A DNA stretch of 62,000 nt from Nematostella vectensis. Its lineage: Eukaryota > Cnidaria > Anthozoa > Actiniaria > Edwardsiidae. The stretch spans positions 6,351,822 to 6,413,821 of the forward strand of contig NC_064038.1 in the NCBI RefSeq assembly GCF_932526225.1, in the 5' to 3' direction. Positions within the stretch are counted from its first letter, which is position 1. The number at the start of each line of letters is the position of its first letter. The notes under the pieces are model-generated. The model did not search any database. It was not told the origin of the DNA and saw only the letters and a program-made list of their open reading frames with translations. Made by a program: the position numbers and the translations under genes. Below are positions 1-13,300 of the stretch, one piece after another.

Positions 1-1266
1 CTTAAAAAAAAAGCACATACTATACTGTTTGCTGAAGAAAGGTTTCTTCGATAATTTATGAATATTTCCAAAGGTCGAACGCTTGATCATCGCATGTCAG
101 TTGACATGGTTTCGGCTTCATAAAGGCAATCGAGTTATAATTCAGAGGTTATTGAGGCCTATAGCATTTGTTTAATCTATCTATATCGCCAATATAACTT
201 ATCCGTTCAGTTAAAAACTGGTTGGCATCCTCGTCTTGTAGCCGTATTTCAGCGATGCTGTTGACATTGTTGATTTTTGTTGTCTTGAGGTTTAAGTAGC
301 TTGTTTGTAATTTATCAAAAATCACGCTCTATGACCGCGTTCCTTTGGTGAAAATCTTTGCATCTTTCAGCCTAGCTAATATATAAGCTATCGGCATTTG
401 TTTTTATTTGATCCGGTTGATTTTCTAAACAAATACCCTTTTCCAAGCAAATCTTTACGTATGCACATCTGGCGCAAGTCACTTTAGAAACCGAGGATTA
501 ACTAGGATACGCGTTAATCGAAACCCCGCTGCTAGAAATAAACCGAATGAGTTGCTTCAGGAACTTTATCACCCATGCGTAATATTTTTAACGTTGTCGC
601 ACTCAACTAATTACACATTATTTGTGTCTTTGCCCTATTTTAATAAGAGTTCAATATTACCAGAAGGCAAAAAACATGCGTGACATGTTACATAGAAAAA
701 AAAGTTGAAGGCCCAGTTTTTCTTAGAAAAGCGCGCACATTTAAACTCTAGCTTATAATAATTTGTTTCTCTTACGCATTTGATAATTGTCGATTTTGAG
801 ATGTCTGGAACAAATTAGGGCGAATAATGATTTTTTTTAATGATAGTATTTTCCGTACAGACCGTCTTATCTTTTGACAGGCCTGTGAAATATGTGCATT
901 ATCGTTTTTCTCGATGATTAAACTTTCTCCACGTCAAGATAAAGAAATATTATGATTGTTCTTACATTTTCAGAATTTATGTTTTCTCAGGCCCTCGTTT
1001 TTTATTCCAAGTAAATTCTTTATTTTAGGAAGGAGATGCATGTTCTAGGGGGAGGGGGGGGGGTGGTTATAGATCTCAAACAACACATTTAAGTAGCAGT
1101 TGTATTCCTATCTTAAGGCACGTTCAAACCAGCCTCTATCTAATATCTTTAGAAGTCCACTTCCAATAACTAAAGATGCCCTATACATAACTGTATGACA
1201 TTATCATGTTTACAGCTACAGTTCAATGATTCCTCAATTTTTGTAACATCTACTTTACTTTCACAG

Positions 1267-1371
1267 AAATCAACCAAAGGTTTTGAGGTGCTTGAGAAAG
1301 TGTTTGATCACCTTAATCTGCTGGAGAGAGACTACTTTGGCTTGCGGTTCATTGAGAAGAACACACAATCA
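1267..1371 (+). CDS. EPB41L4A: EPB41L4-like exon a (FERM F1 lobe)
   Basis: Acceptor tcacag, donor gtgagt, phase 0 at both ends. It encodes the F1 segment with [20 protein letters not shown]. It is the first exon visible; the start-codon exon lies left of position 1. Confidence 0.93.
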
Positions 1372-4300
1372 GTGAGTACAGAAGATGAGATACAAGTATC
1401 TGTTGTGTTTCTTTTATCACAACAAACTCAAATGATAATCAAAGACCTGCTTCTCTAGTGGTCGCATTGCAAAGAATGCATGCTGTGGTGTGCAGATAAC
1501 ACAGCTTTTTGCGGGGCCATACCAGGCCTTGAAATATTGAGAAGGCATAATAGAGACCTCAAGAAAACTGATGGACACAGGAAAACTTAAAAAAAATAAA
1601 TAAATAAAATAAAAAATGAAAGGGGGTGCTTTTGTATGGTGGCCCAGTGTTATAATATTAAAACCAATTACAATACTGGAAATCAACTATAAAAAATATA
1701 TAATAAAACAAATTAAAATTCTAATTCCTTTATTTAATATTTATTTTTTATTTTTTGAAAAATATAAAAAAGTATTGTGGCAAAAAAAATATTGACAAAA
1801 AAATTACAAACAGAAAATATTAATTAAAAAATCCCGCACGAAATTTATTCACACCAAAAAATAATATAAATCTGATAAAAAAAACTGGATGTCCAAAAAT
1901 AAACCGCATTGAAAATCAACATTGAAAATCAACGTTGAATATCAACATTGAAAATCAGCATTGAAAAACAACATTGAAAATAAACATTATAAAACAAACA
2001 TTGAAAATCAAAGGTAAATTTCACCAACATAGAAATTTGAAAATGAAAATGAATTTCGCGTTTTCTCTACGTGGCCCATCGTTATAATAACAAAGTGATC
2101 TGGTGACACTATAAGGACGATGGCCAAGTGTTATAATAGACCAGGACTCTTTGCGCACTTCCGATCACAGGTAGCCCAGGCTCTGTCAATGAGTATTTTG
2201 AACCGACGGGCTCATAGAGAACACAAGGAGTTGTTACTTTATGCAAGTATTCTTCCATAAAAATGTTATAAATTCAATCCAACATTATGTAGTACTTGTA
2301 GCTGTCTATTATTTACATGTTTAAGCTATTAGAGCGCATTTGGGTCCGAGGGGGAATTCTAAATTTCTCCAAACAGCACAAAAGCGGCACATGCAGATTT
2401 GAGGTTTTCGGGACTCAACTCGTCGTACTCGAAGTCTACGAAGTTGACTGGCCTGTAAGTCTGCTTGTTGTCTTGCTCCGTCCGCTAGTCGCTGGACAAC
2501 GATCTGTGATGGGGGAGATGCACCTTTGGCTGCACTCTGGGATTTGGTCCTCTTTTCGGACATCTTGGCATTAAGATTTTGCCTTACGGCATTTTGTTTT
2601 GGTGGCATTTCTATATTTTAAAATCAGGACGCTTCTTCTCACATTCAGCACATTGAGTCAGCTCCACAACGAGTAGCTGAAGGGACGCTGAACTACTGAA
2701 GGCAAAAGTTCGCACCTCGCTTCTAGTATATCCTTATAAGTTTCTACCACAGGACACCCATAGAAAGCGCGGGAATATTGTATCCACGCGGCGGAAGTGT
2801 GCAAGGATTCCTGGTATATTATAACACTGGGCCATCATCCTTATAGTGTCACCAGATGCCTTGGTGGGCCGCATAGATAATACGCGAAATTCATTTTTAG
2901 TTCGAATTTCTATGTTGGTGAAATTTACCTTTGATTTTCAATGTTTTTTTTTAATGTTTATTTTCAATGTTGATTTTCAATGCAGTTTTTTTTTTTTTGG
3001 ACGTCCAGATTTATTTATCAGTTTTATATATTTTTTTTGTGTGAATAAATTTTGTGCGGGATTTTTCTGTTTGTCATTTTTTTGTCAATATTTTTTTTGC
3101 CACAATACTTTTTGCATTTTTTTTTAAAGAAAAAAAAATATTAAATAAAGGAATTAGGATTTTAATTTGTTATATTTTATATTTTTTTATAGTTGATTTC
3201 CAGTATTGTGATTTGTTTTACTATTATAACACTGGGCCACCATACTTTTGCCTACTGCACCCTCCCCTAGCTATGCACCTGAAAAGAATGTCATATCTTT
3301 TAACTACTTTAATTTATTTTTCCTTTTTTTAACCAGAGATGGCTGGATCCCATGAAGTCAGTTACCAAACAACTGAAAGGTATAGATATACATAGAAATG
3401 AGTTAGTAAAGGCATTCCTTTTCCTCACTGGTGAATACTGACTCTTTAAAATAGGTGGTGGACAAATTAAAAAAAAGGCCCTGATTGGGCTAGATAACCA
3501 CCACCCAATCCACCCCCTTCCCCCTTCTGAATCTGCCTTTGTCTTTCCATAACGCATTTGCTTATTATTTACTGTTAATCTTCTGTTTATTACTTATTTT
3601 CAGCTGGACCACCATATCTGATGTACTTTTGTGTCAAGTTTTATGCTGCTGATCCCAATAAATTGCACGAAGAACTCACACGGTTTGTATATGATTCCAA
3701 TCAAATAGAACAGTCGAGGGGACTTTATTATTTTTGTATACATACTATGGTTGACTATGATTGAGATAAAAGCCGCATTGTCACCAGTTTACTTCCGGTT
3801 TATTACCTAACAATATCCGATGATTTTTAACGGAAAATGCGAAAAATATTTCAAAATATTGAAAGCAGTGTGTCTATTGGAAGTTTATTTGAGGATGTGA
3901 TTGATAGAGCGGATGGCCTGTTAAATATCTCGGTTTCTAATAGATTCTTTTGTCTTTTAACGGTTGAGGTTTCTGTCAGACCTCCGTAAGTAAACTGGTG
4001 ACAATGCGGCTTTAAGTAAATTTATGTAAGTCATCAGAAGAACAACGAATCAATGCGTGCACCTCCCTTTCTTTAATTATCGTTGCCTTGCTCCCCCCTT
4101 CTCACCACCCCCTAATTGGAACTCCTGGACCCCCCCCCCCCCCCCTGGTAAGCACTTTTTCTATTATCTAAAGACACTCTTCCCATGATGCTATGCTTTG
4201 AAAACAAATGCAATACAAATAAAAAAAATAACATTCTTTGGCACCTAATTATTTTCTGCCTTCAGCCCAAGCTTCTTGCTATATTCACAGACTTCTTATT

Positions 4301-7300
4301 TCACAGATATTTATTTTTTCTTCAAGTCAAAAGAGATATTTTCCAAGGAAGGTAGGCATAAAAAGTGAACATTCTTTTAGTGTATCTTTCCGTTGAAAGC
4401 GGTTGAGTACCCGAAATATGAACTGCGCATGTAAAAACGTATTAAAGTATGTGAACACCTACCTACGGTCCAAAGCATAGAAAACATTCTAAATTGTGTG
4501 CATTTTGGCGACCGCATTATAGGCTCGACGAAGGCTAACGTTTGAAACGTCAGTTCTGTTTTGTTTTCACAGAAGCCTAAAACGTACCATTTCAGACTAG
4601 TGTTGATTTATGCCCCCGATTCTACAACACCTACATAGTCCACCTAATAGTTATTTATCAGCTGTAATTTTTCTTACAAAGGCTCTTTTCGACCATAAAG
4701 AAACAGCTATTTGACCGTTATACACACCTGATTAGAATACCTTTACTCGTTTTTAATTCGGGGATGCGAAGCATGTACGAGTTATTGTAGTCTAGGAGGT
4801 AGAACCAGAAAAAAATCATGTCTTGGGATCATTTTGGGACCTTTTGTCGCAAAGTACTGTTGGGCCATCATGACGCAATGGGACCATTTTTGGTACCATG
4901 CCTAGGACCCCCAAAATAAAGGGGCACAATAAGAGAATCCTCGAAACTCGTTATTTCTATCTGGAAAATGATGATATGAGCTTTATACTTTGTAAACATA
5001 CGATTTAGTTTCTTTCATGTTATCAAAACGTTGAACATCACTTTCCTGTTGCCATGGCAACGGCTGTCATGCAAAGCTGTACTTTATAGCTAAAAACTGA
5101 GATAATATTCAAAACGGTCAAGTGGAAACTAAAGTGCAAGTCATATACCATTCAGTTGTGAAAAGAAATACTATCTTTGGTGTGTTTCTAGTCTCTAATA
5201 CATGGGGCTCCTTAAAGACTGCTAAACATCTAGTTTTTACGAGTATTCACTCGTACACCACTTAGTCAGGGAGCAGATTCCAGTTTCGCTCAACCCTCAC
5301 CACAGAAAAGGTTTGACAGTGGAATCTTATAGAACAAGACCCCCTGAACAACGCTAGCTAGTTCCTAAAGCCGATTTGTGGTGTCAATCAAAAGATATGG
5401 GCGTGTTTTATTACGGCACTCGTAGTCCTGCATGGAAACGAGGCTCACATTAAGAGGGCGCGTTTTTTTACATTTTTCGTGCATAGAAAAGCTATAACTT
5501 TACAGTTTTTATACATATCAACATTCTAAGGAAATGGCTAAAGTACGCCCTAGATAAAGAAAAGTCACGTGATCTGTCACGTGATCAGTCACGTGTAAAA
5601 AATGCTGCTTTTCCTTACGAAAATCCCGCCGTTGCCGGTAAAACGGATTCAGTCTAATCAAGGCGACTGTTTTCCACTCATCTAATGGCTGCTTTGAGCT
5701 CTGAGCTGATGTCCGTGTCTCTGGACATCCATCTGCCTTTATTTATCCCTAGCCGGCACCACAGGAAGCCCGCTCCTATATAAAGTAGAAAATGTTATGA
5801 AAATAAGATATATATGTTCATATTATCATCTCTATTTTTTACTTACGTGTATTACTCAGTCAGAATCTGAATCCGAGTCGTCAGAATCTGGAGAGGTCAT
5901 TGCATGCTAGTCGCAAAGAATACTGATTCCTGCAGTCTGTTCCAGCCATGCAGCTGCACGCTTCGGAGCAAGAGAGTCCGTTGTTATTGCAGGAACAGTT
6001 CCTCTGACAGCCAGATTTGCAGCCACACGTCGAGAGCTCTAACAAACTGCTTGGGGCAGTGTCCTTGGACATCAGAACTGGCTTCAATCCCTGACCTTTC
6101 CAGCCCGCTATCGTCTGGCCTCGGGAGGTCCTGCAATGCCTACAAGGAGCGACGCCATACAAGAGCTTGGTATTTGGCCCGTTCCAGGTGATGTTGCAGA
6201 CTGTTGGATGTTGGAGGAAGCCTTTTGCTCTTTTGTTTCTTCTGGCAAAAGAGGAAGTAGCGTAGCTCATCAGCTGATGTTGACTTTCTCTTGTGGTAAA
6301 GATCTTTGATTCCCGTTTTGAGCCAGAGTTCGTCGCAGCCAATTCTAGTATAGTGACAAACTCCAAGCACAAGAACATCTGTGTCAGGGGAGTGAACAAC
6401 GATTCTACATCTGGGATGGTTGATCGAAGCATGCTTGGCGTGGAGAAAGAGCCGCGTGTCTGCCTCTTCTTGGTCTGATCTCAGTGCTTCGACTTCTTCA
6501 CTGTGCCTGAATGTAACCTCTAACGCACGGAAGCCATCTCTTTCGCCTCCACCGAGGACAAATCGTTGGTCACTCTCAAGCTGTTCCATCCCGAGCTCTG
6601 TCAAGGACTTCGTCAGAAATTCACAGAGATTGACTTTGTTCTTGCTGCTTGTGATGAACTTGCCCCATTGTTTTGGAATAGGGGTAGCAGGTCCACTTAT
6701 CTGGACCTCTAGTGAAGTTGAAGTTGCAGCTCTTTTTGATCGTTCTCCCGCTTTGATTGACATCTCCCAGTATCGATCAAACACTAGGTGAACTTCATTA
6801 CAGCACGCAGCATTCATCGGGCCTGTAATGACGGAGAAGTATTTCACCGCTAACTCTCCGAATGTGTTGCTCCCACCAGACTTTACAGCTTGCACCTGAG
6901 CCATTGCATCGATCAGATAAACAGTATCCTTAGTAGTAGGTGGTAGCATACTGCTGACGTCAACATTGGCTTCAATTATTCCCGCCAGAGCGCTCTTGTC
7001 GGTCTTCCTCAGGCTTCCATCTTGATGAGCGAGGGCATATGGAACTGAAGAAAGTTCATGTGCAAGGACGCCCTTCAGGTCTACTTGCCGGGCATTCGCG
7101 GCGATTAACAGCCTGCCAAATAAATCCCTGTCGGACCCAACTGTTACCAGCTTCTCATTCGTTGCTTTTACTTGTACCCTCTTAGTCACGGTGTCAAAGG
7201 TCTTGACCTTGAGTTTCGGAATCGGATCCCAGAAACTGACCTCACTGGAGTTGATCCTCTCCTTTACGAATACCGCCATTTGCTCTTGGCCGTTCCGCTC

Positions 7301-10300
7301 GCTCTCCATCAGATGCTTGGCAACTTCGGTCGGCAAAACAACCCCTGTTGCGAAGTTAACGAGGGCGTCAGACTCATGCTCGAAAGGATTGTTCACTAAT
7401 CCAGATGCGAAACAGTTAACAAGCTTGTTGACATCAGCTTCGTCTCTTGCAATCCTCTTTGATGACAACTCCTTGTGGCTATGGGTGTGATCACTTTGTG
7501 CAGAGTATGCATCCTTCAGTGCCGTGGTAACAGAGGCTCGCTCGTGACTTGTGAGAAACCACCTCTGCAAAGCTGCTGGGTTTTGGGAGATTCCAACGAT
7601 TCCACCTTTTGACTTTGATTCCGCATTTACAGACTGTTCCAGAGCCATGTCTGTCCACACTCGAGAGAAGGGTTGACCAGAGCGGCTAACTGCATGGTTT
7701 CCAGCCATAAACTCTTCAAAGACGCGCGGGTGTTTGACTTTCAGCTGCCTCATATCCGATATGTAAACTGGAAGCCACCTGGAATAGTTAGGTCTATCCA
7801 TTGAGAAGAAGTGAGGAATCATCGCTGCTGTTGAAGCAAGATGTAATTCCCAGTTGCCAGTTCGCTCAGCTTTGATAAACTGGAGTAACAGCTTGACCAT
7901 AGACATGTATCTCATCCAGAAGTCAAAGGTCTTGGACTGTAGTGAGGCCTCTTCCTTGAACTTTCCCAGACTGGCTGCTAGCTTCTCTATGTCACACTCA
8001 AGCACCTCTAGGTTCTGAGAGGTGTTGTCTCTTGATAGGATGGCCTCCCGGGATTCCTCAATCCTACTGATCATCGTCTCGTCCAGACCGCTGTCCTGGC
8101 AATCTTTTCACCACTGTGCATAAGCACTCCACATCATGCGATGTAAGGCCTCCATCGATAGCTTGTGCGCTCTTATTCCTCTGTTGTACGACTTACCCTT
8201 TAACAGGGCAGAGGTTGTACCGGCAGCATAAACGCCTGACTCTATGAGAAGGTCGTCTAGACCAGAACTCGCAAACTTCTTGCCAAGCAACGACAAAAAG
8301 TTGAGGGCGATATGGAAGCCCCCAAATCTGATGACAGTGTTGGCAAACTCCTCTGGGCAGCGCAACTGGATTTGTTTTGCTTTTATATAGATAGCAAGGT
8401 CAAATGTTATTACAGTATCTTCTTGACCAGCAACAGCAATGACCTTTTGTGCGTGTTTTAGGACGGTGTAGACGGTACTGAATTCAGTAGAGGCGCCATC
8501 TATCATTGGGCAGTAGCCTATCTTGCTTGACAAAGGTAGATCTGGGTAAAGTATCGTGTTAAACCCACTCCATCCGGGCACAGTTTGTTTCATGACCGCT
8601 GCAGGAGTGCGCCCTGTGAGATCCATGCGGAGTAGAAGCCAGATCTCGTCCTCTCGCAACGCACGAACTAAAAAATCAAGCTCGCTACTAAACCACTCGT
8701 TTTTCACATTCCTGATGTGTTCATTGAGTACAGGACGTCTTCCATAACAGGGGCACTCAAGCAGTTCGTAAAGATTTGTGGATTCTGGCAAGGATCGTCT
8801 CCTACTGCTATGGTCAGCCAAGGTGATTGGTGGCGGATCTGGACCAAAAACCTTCCGTTGGTAAACGACCATTGTCGTGGCGTGTGTGGTATTCTTTCCA
8901 TCTAGGGTCTCCTCATTCAATTCATTGTTGTCTGCAGCAAGCTGAACGAATGCTCCTGGCGAAATGACTGATGGTACAACAGTTCCGTGCTGCTCCGCTC
9001 TTGCCATCACCTCCATTGCAAGGCTTGTATCAACTGCTTTCAGGTCATCGTACGACGAGCTATGGCCCATGCGATTGAGTAGTGATACTAGCTGCTTTGA
9101 CCCTGTAAGATGATGGACAGTCATGGCAAGACTGATATGCTTTGGCAGCTTTGTACAAGCGTTAGACGCACAGTGAATGATGTCTTGAGCGATGCTTAAA
9201 ATTCTTCTCTCGTCTTCCTTCTTCTTACAAGGACTTGGACTCATGCGTTTGAACTCGAATTCGTCTGCGGTCAGTAGAAGGCGGATCACCCAATAAAGAC
9301 TATCTAAGATAATTCTTCTAGCAGAGTCAAGTGAGACGTCATTGACATTGAGTGGTTTGAATGATATTCCATCACATTTCTTGATCTCACTTCTTAAGTA
9401 TCGTGCCACATCGATGAGATAAGTTCTACTATCGCTCTTGGATTGTGCGGCAGCATTTAGGGCGTCTATGAGGGAAATTTGACTGGAGAATATAATTTCC
9501 GGTTTATTCTTGCTGGGCTGCTGATGGAATGTAATACGGTCTTCCAAGTGGTGCTTGAGACAAAGCTTCAGACGTTGCTTAGAGTAAGAGCTCCCATCTA
9601 CGCCTCTTTCTTCAAGTAGACCACAGTACTTGCTTAGAAGTGTTACCATGTCATAAGCCTTTCATTCTTCGATTCCTTCTCTGATTTCAGCTGCAAGCGT
9701 CTTGAATGCCTCATCATACAGTGATTCCCCCTTTTCTTCTACAAACCCTTTATGCTTAAGGTTGGATTTGCTAACATAGGAGGCATGGCAATTCTTGTGG
9801 TACCTCCCATCTGCTGCACACAGATAATCTCTTACACTGTCAAGGAGTCGTAGCATCTTCTCATCGCCTTTGCTTGTCGCAGCTTGTCTAAGGGATAGGC
9901 TTGCCTCATTCGTAGCTATGTTTAGCAACCTCTTATCTTTCTTGTAGCTTCTGTTGCCACATATAAAGCATTTTAACAAGTCGATGGGCGGGGTAGAAGA
10001 TCGCGTAGAGATGGTTGGTTCGCTGCTTATTTGGTTTTCCACATCTCGGGCTTGGGCCTCAAACTTCGCATGACAATGCCGTAGATTATGCTCGCTGGTG
10101 TACGATGAGTAGCACGTCGAGTGCCACTGTATCTCCCGCTCTGATATCTCCTCAAAATCTTTGCTAAGTCGCTCGTAAACCTCGTCTCTCCTTATTCTTA
10201 CAGCATTTTTAAATGTTTCAACGGATGAATTCTTTACGTTTCTTAGCTTCTCATCTCTACGATCGACTTGGCAGATGATGCATTTCGAAAAAATACTAGC

Positions 10301-13300
10301 TCTTTTCCTCCTATTCAGCGGGATGTCAAATTTCTCGAGTTCTTTAGCCACTACTAAAAAAGATACGATTCTTGTCAATTTAATAGCATTTTTAATAAAA
10401 CAAATATACTCAACTTACAACGTATAAGTCTTAAGAGAGTAAAATTTCCATTTATATCAACTAAAATCTATTCTAAGTATCAAAAAGTCGTTGTACTTAC
10501 AGATAATGTAAAGACTCTGCCATGGGCGCCGCCATCTTGGATTGAGCTAGCCTCGACATCATGATAAGACATATTTAAATATATACATTTATAAATCATC
10601 TTTAACTTTGATTGTAAATGCTGCGGCTTTTTTATAGTCGTATTTTTTAATACTGTAGTACTACCTACTTGTTTTATTCATGACCTGGCCATTTTTCCAG
10701 TAATATGTTTTACCTACATATTAATAGAAGCGGGCTTCCTGTGGTGAGGTAGGAATAACTACACATGTATCTCTAGCGACACGGATATCAGCTCAGAGCT
10801 CAAAGCAGCCATTAGATGAGTGGACAACAGTCGCCTTGAGTTGAATGATTCCGTTTTACCGGCTACGGCGGAATTTTCGATAAGAAAGACATTTGTCATC
10901 ATTATTACATTTTGACACGTGACAGATCACGTGACTTTTCTTTATCTGGGGCATACTTTAGCCATTTGCTTGGAAGGTTGATATGTGAAAAAACTGTGAA
11001 GTTATAGCGTTTCTAGGCACGGAAAAATGCCTTTCAAAATGAGCCTCGTTTCCATGCAGGACTACGAGTGACGTAATAAAACACGTCCATATCTTTTGAT
11101 TGACACCACAAATTGGCTTTACGAACTAGCTAGCGTTGTTCAGGGGGTCTTGTTCTATAAGATTCCACTGTCAAACCCTTTTCTGTGGTGAGGGTTGAGC
11201 GAGACCTAATTTTTCCGGTATCTGCTCCCTGACTTGCTGAGTTGCTATTTACGCTAGCACTAGGTTACAGCAACCGATGTACTCTAACTTATGTAACTGA
11301 TTCAAGTTATGGTAGAATTCATAGAGTAATTAAAAAAGTTCGTCGTCTTCTGATTCGTCATCGCTGATGGAATAGGCCTGTTTAAAGGGATTGTTACATT
11401 GCAACCCCAATGCTTCTGTACATGGCATCTGGTTGGACTTGCAGTTTCAAAGGTCATCTCGCAACTGCATTTAATCAGCTCCAGAAGACCTTCAGGAGCG
11501 GGATCTCTTGACATGAGTAGCGGTTCGATTTGTCCGGCGTTGATCCTCCAGCCATTGTTCTCTGGTGAGGGAAGATTCTGTAGTGGCGTTGTGGAGCTCC
11601 CCCAGATACACGCCTGGTAGTTTGCCTTCTTTATGATATGGCTCAAGCTGTCACTTATTGGCGGTAGACATTCTCTCGTCTGCTTCTTTCGACAGAACAT
11701 CCAATAGTAGTGGACATCATTCTTGCTTCCTGCCACTCTTGAAACTTTAAAAAGGCCTTCCATGCCTTATTTTTTTTCCTATTCTAAACAGACCACTTTG
11801 TGGAGTCACAACCGGTTATGGTATGGAAAATTGGCAGCGCCTTGCACACATTCTCTACCACTTTCTCAGGTATCGAAAGGATGGGCAAATAGGGAGGGAG
11901 CTGGAGACCAGGCTGAACGGTGCGAAACAGTTGTCGCACCTAGATACATGCAGCTAGAGCTGGCAGAGGAAAGCAGGAAGCTGACCACCTTCTACAAGCC
12001 AAGAAGGCTCAAGCGATTTGAAAGGCTACACTTTGGGGTCAACAGCGCAGCCGAAATCTTCAATAAGGAAGTTCGAAAGGTGGTAGCCCAAGAAACGAAT
12101 TCCATAAGTATTTATGATGACATCCTGATATATGGAACAAGCCAGGTAGAACACGATCGCGCCCTGAGACATGTCTTGAAGCTATGGAAAGACAACAATC
12201 TAACGCTCAGCCTAAAGAAGAGTAGATTTAATTTGACGGATGTTACGTTCTTTGGCAAGGTGTTCCGAGCGAAGATATCTACCCAGACCTGAACTAGGTA
12301 GCAGTCTTCAAGGCGGCCGGACACCCAGAGTCGGTTGCAGAAGTACGTTCATTCCGGAGCAAACGCCGACTTCATGGAAGGATTTGCCCAGGTGACCGCG
12401 CCACTCCGGGCACTACTATGCTGAGTTCCAGTGGACGGCAGAGTGCCAGTGGTCCTTCAAGCATGTAAAGGCCCTACTGTCTGGTGATACTGTGATGGCT
12501 TACTTCGACCCATCGAGGAAGATACGGCTAAAGACAGATGCCGGACCGAACGGAATCGCAGTCACCCTGAAGCAATATAACCCACAAACTAGAAGATGGA
12601 GGCCGATGACCTACCAACAACGAGAGAAGGAAGCAAAGGCAGTCGAGTGGGGTATCCTAACCAACCATATATATTTGTATGGTCTAAAAGACGAATTTGG
12701 TGTCGACACGGACCACAAACCGCAAGTAACGCTGTTATCAGGATACAGAGAAACAGTGCCTCTCCGCGTAGAAAGAATGAGAGTAATGTTACAGGGATTC
12801 AACTACCTCATACACCAGGCAAGAACGCTGGTATGACGTGCAACAAAGCAGACTACAACTCGAGACACCTGGAGTCAACTAACATATCAAGGAAATTTTG
12901 CCAAAAATGTTCGTTTTTGCCAAACGCGGTCACTTAAATATATGGAAACTAACATATTCCTAATTTGGAAAAACTGCATGATTCTTGTCATTTTTTAGGT
13001 TGCCGTACCGCAGGTGCTTCGTAAACATTGTGACTTGTAATCAGAAGAAAAAAACAGTGACTGTGACCATCTTAGGTCAATGGAGAAAGTATCTGAAAAG
13101 AAACTAAGAGTCCTCGGTACCAGTCCCTTACAACGGCAACGTTTTCTTCATATGAGGATCCGGTGAAGAAGGCAAGGGGGGCTTCGAGTTCAAACCAGAT
13201 GGACCCAAGGAAGACTTCGACAAGGACATTATGGCTGTGGTGAGAGAAGCGGTACCAGATGTGGTAACCCTACAGGAATTACAGGAAGGAACGCAGCAGG

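Larger units (their letters stand above)
5267..11231 (-). mobile_element. XPG-nuclease DNA transposon, Academ-like, about 6 kb with about 500-bp inverted termini
   Basis: The element is bounded by long inverted repeats (5267-5775 and 10729-11231), outermost bases CAGGGAGCAGAT. On the minus strand it carries one long reading frame broken by two in-frame TGA codons and one frameshift. Order: two CxxC...HxxxC modules, a long middle region, an XPG/FEN1-like nuclease, then a Cys-rich CXC-like tail. Academ elements are known to pair a transposase with a zinc finger and an XPG nuclease, so I infer that superfamily; no search was possible. Target duplication is unclear: ACTT occurs at both flanks (ACTTAGT left, ACTTGCT right). 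It sits antisense in an EPB41L4-like intron. Confidence 0.7.

Noticed and set aside
1417-1686. Minus-strand 89-codon frame overlapping the first EPB41L4 exon region
   Set aside because: No recognisable domain, mostly AT-rich intron and transposon arm sequence.
6293-7490. Plus-strand frames of 60-123 codons
   Set aside because: They are antisense shadows of the XPG transposon ORF, which has coherent motifs on the minus strand.
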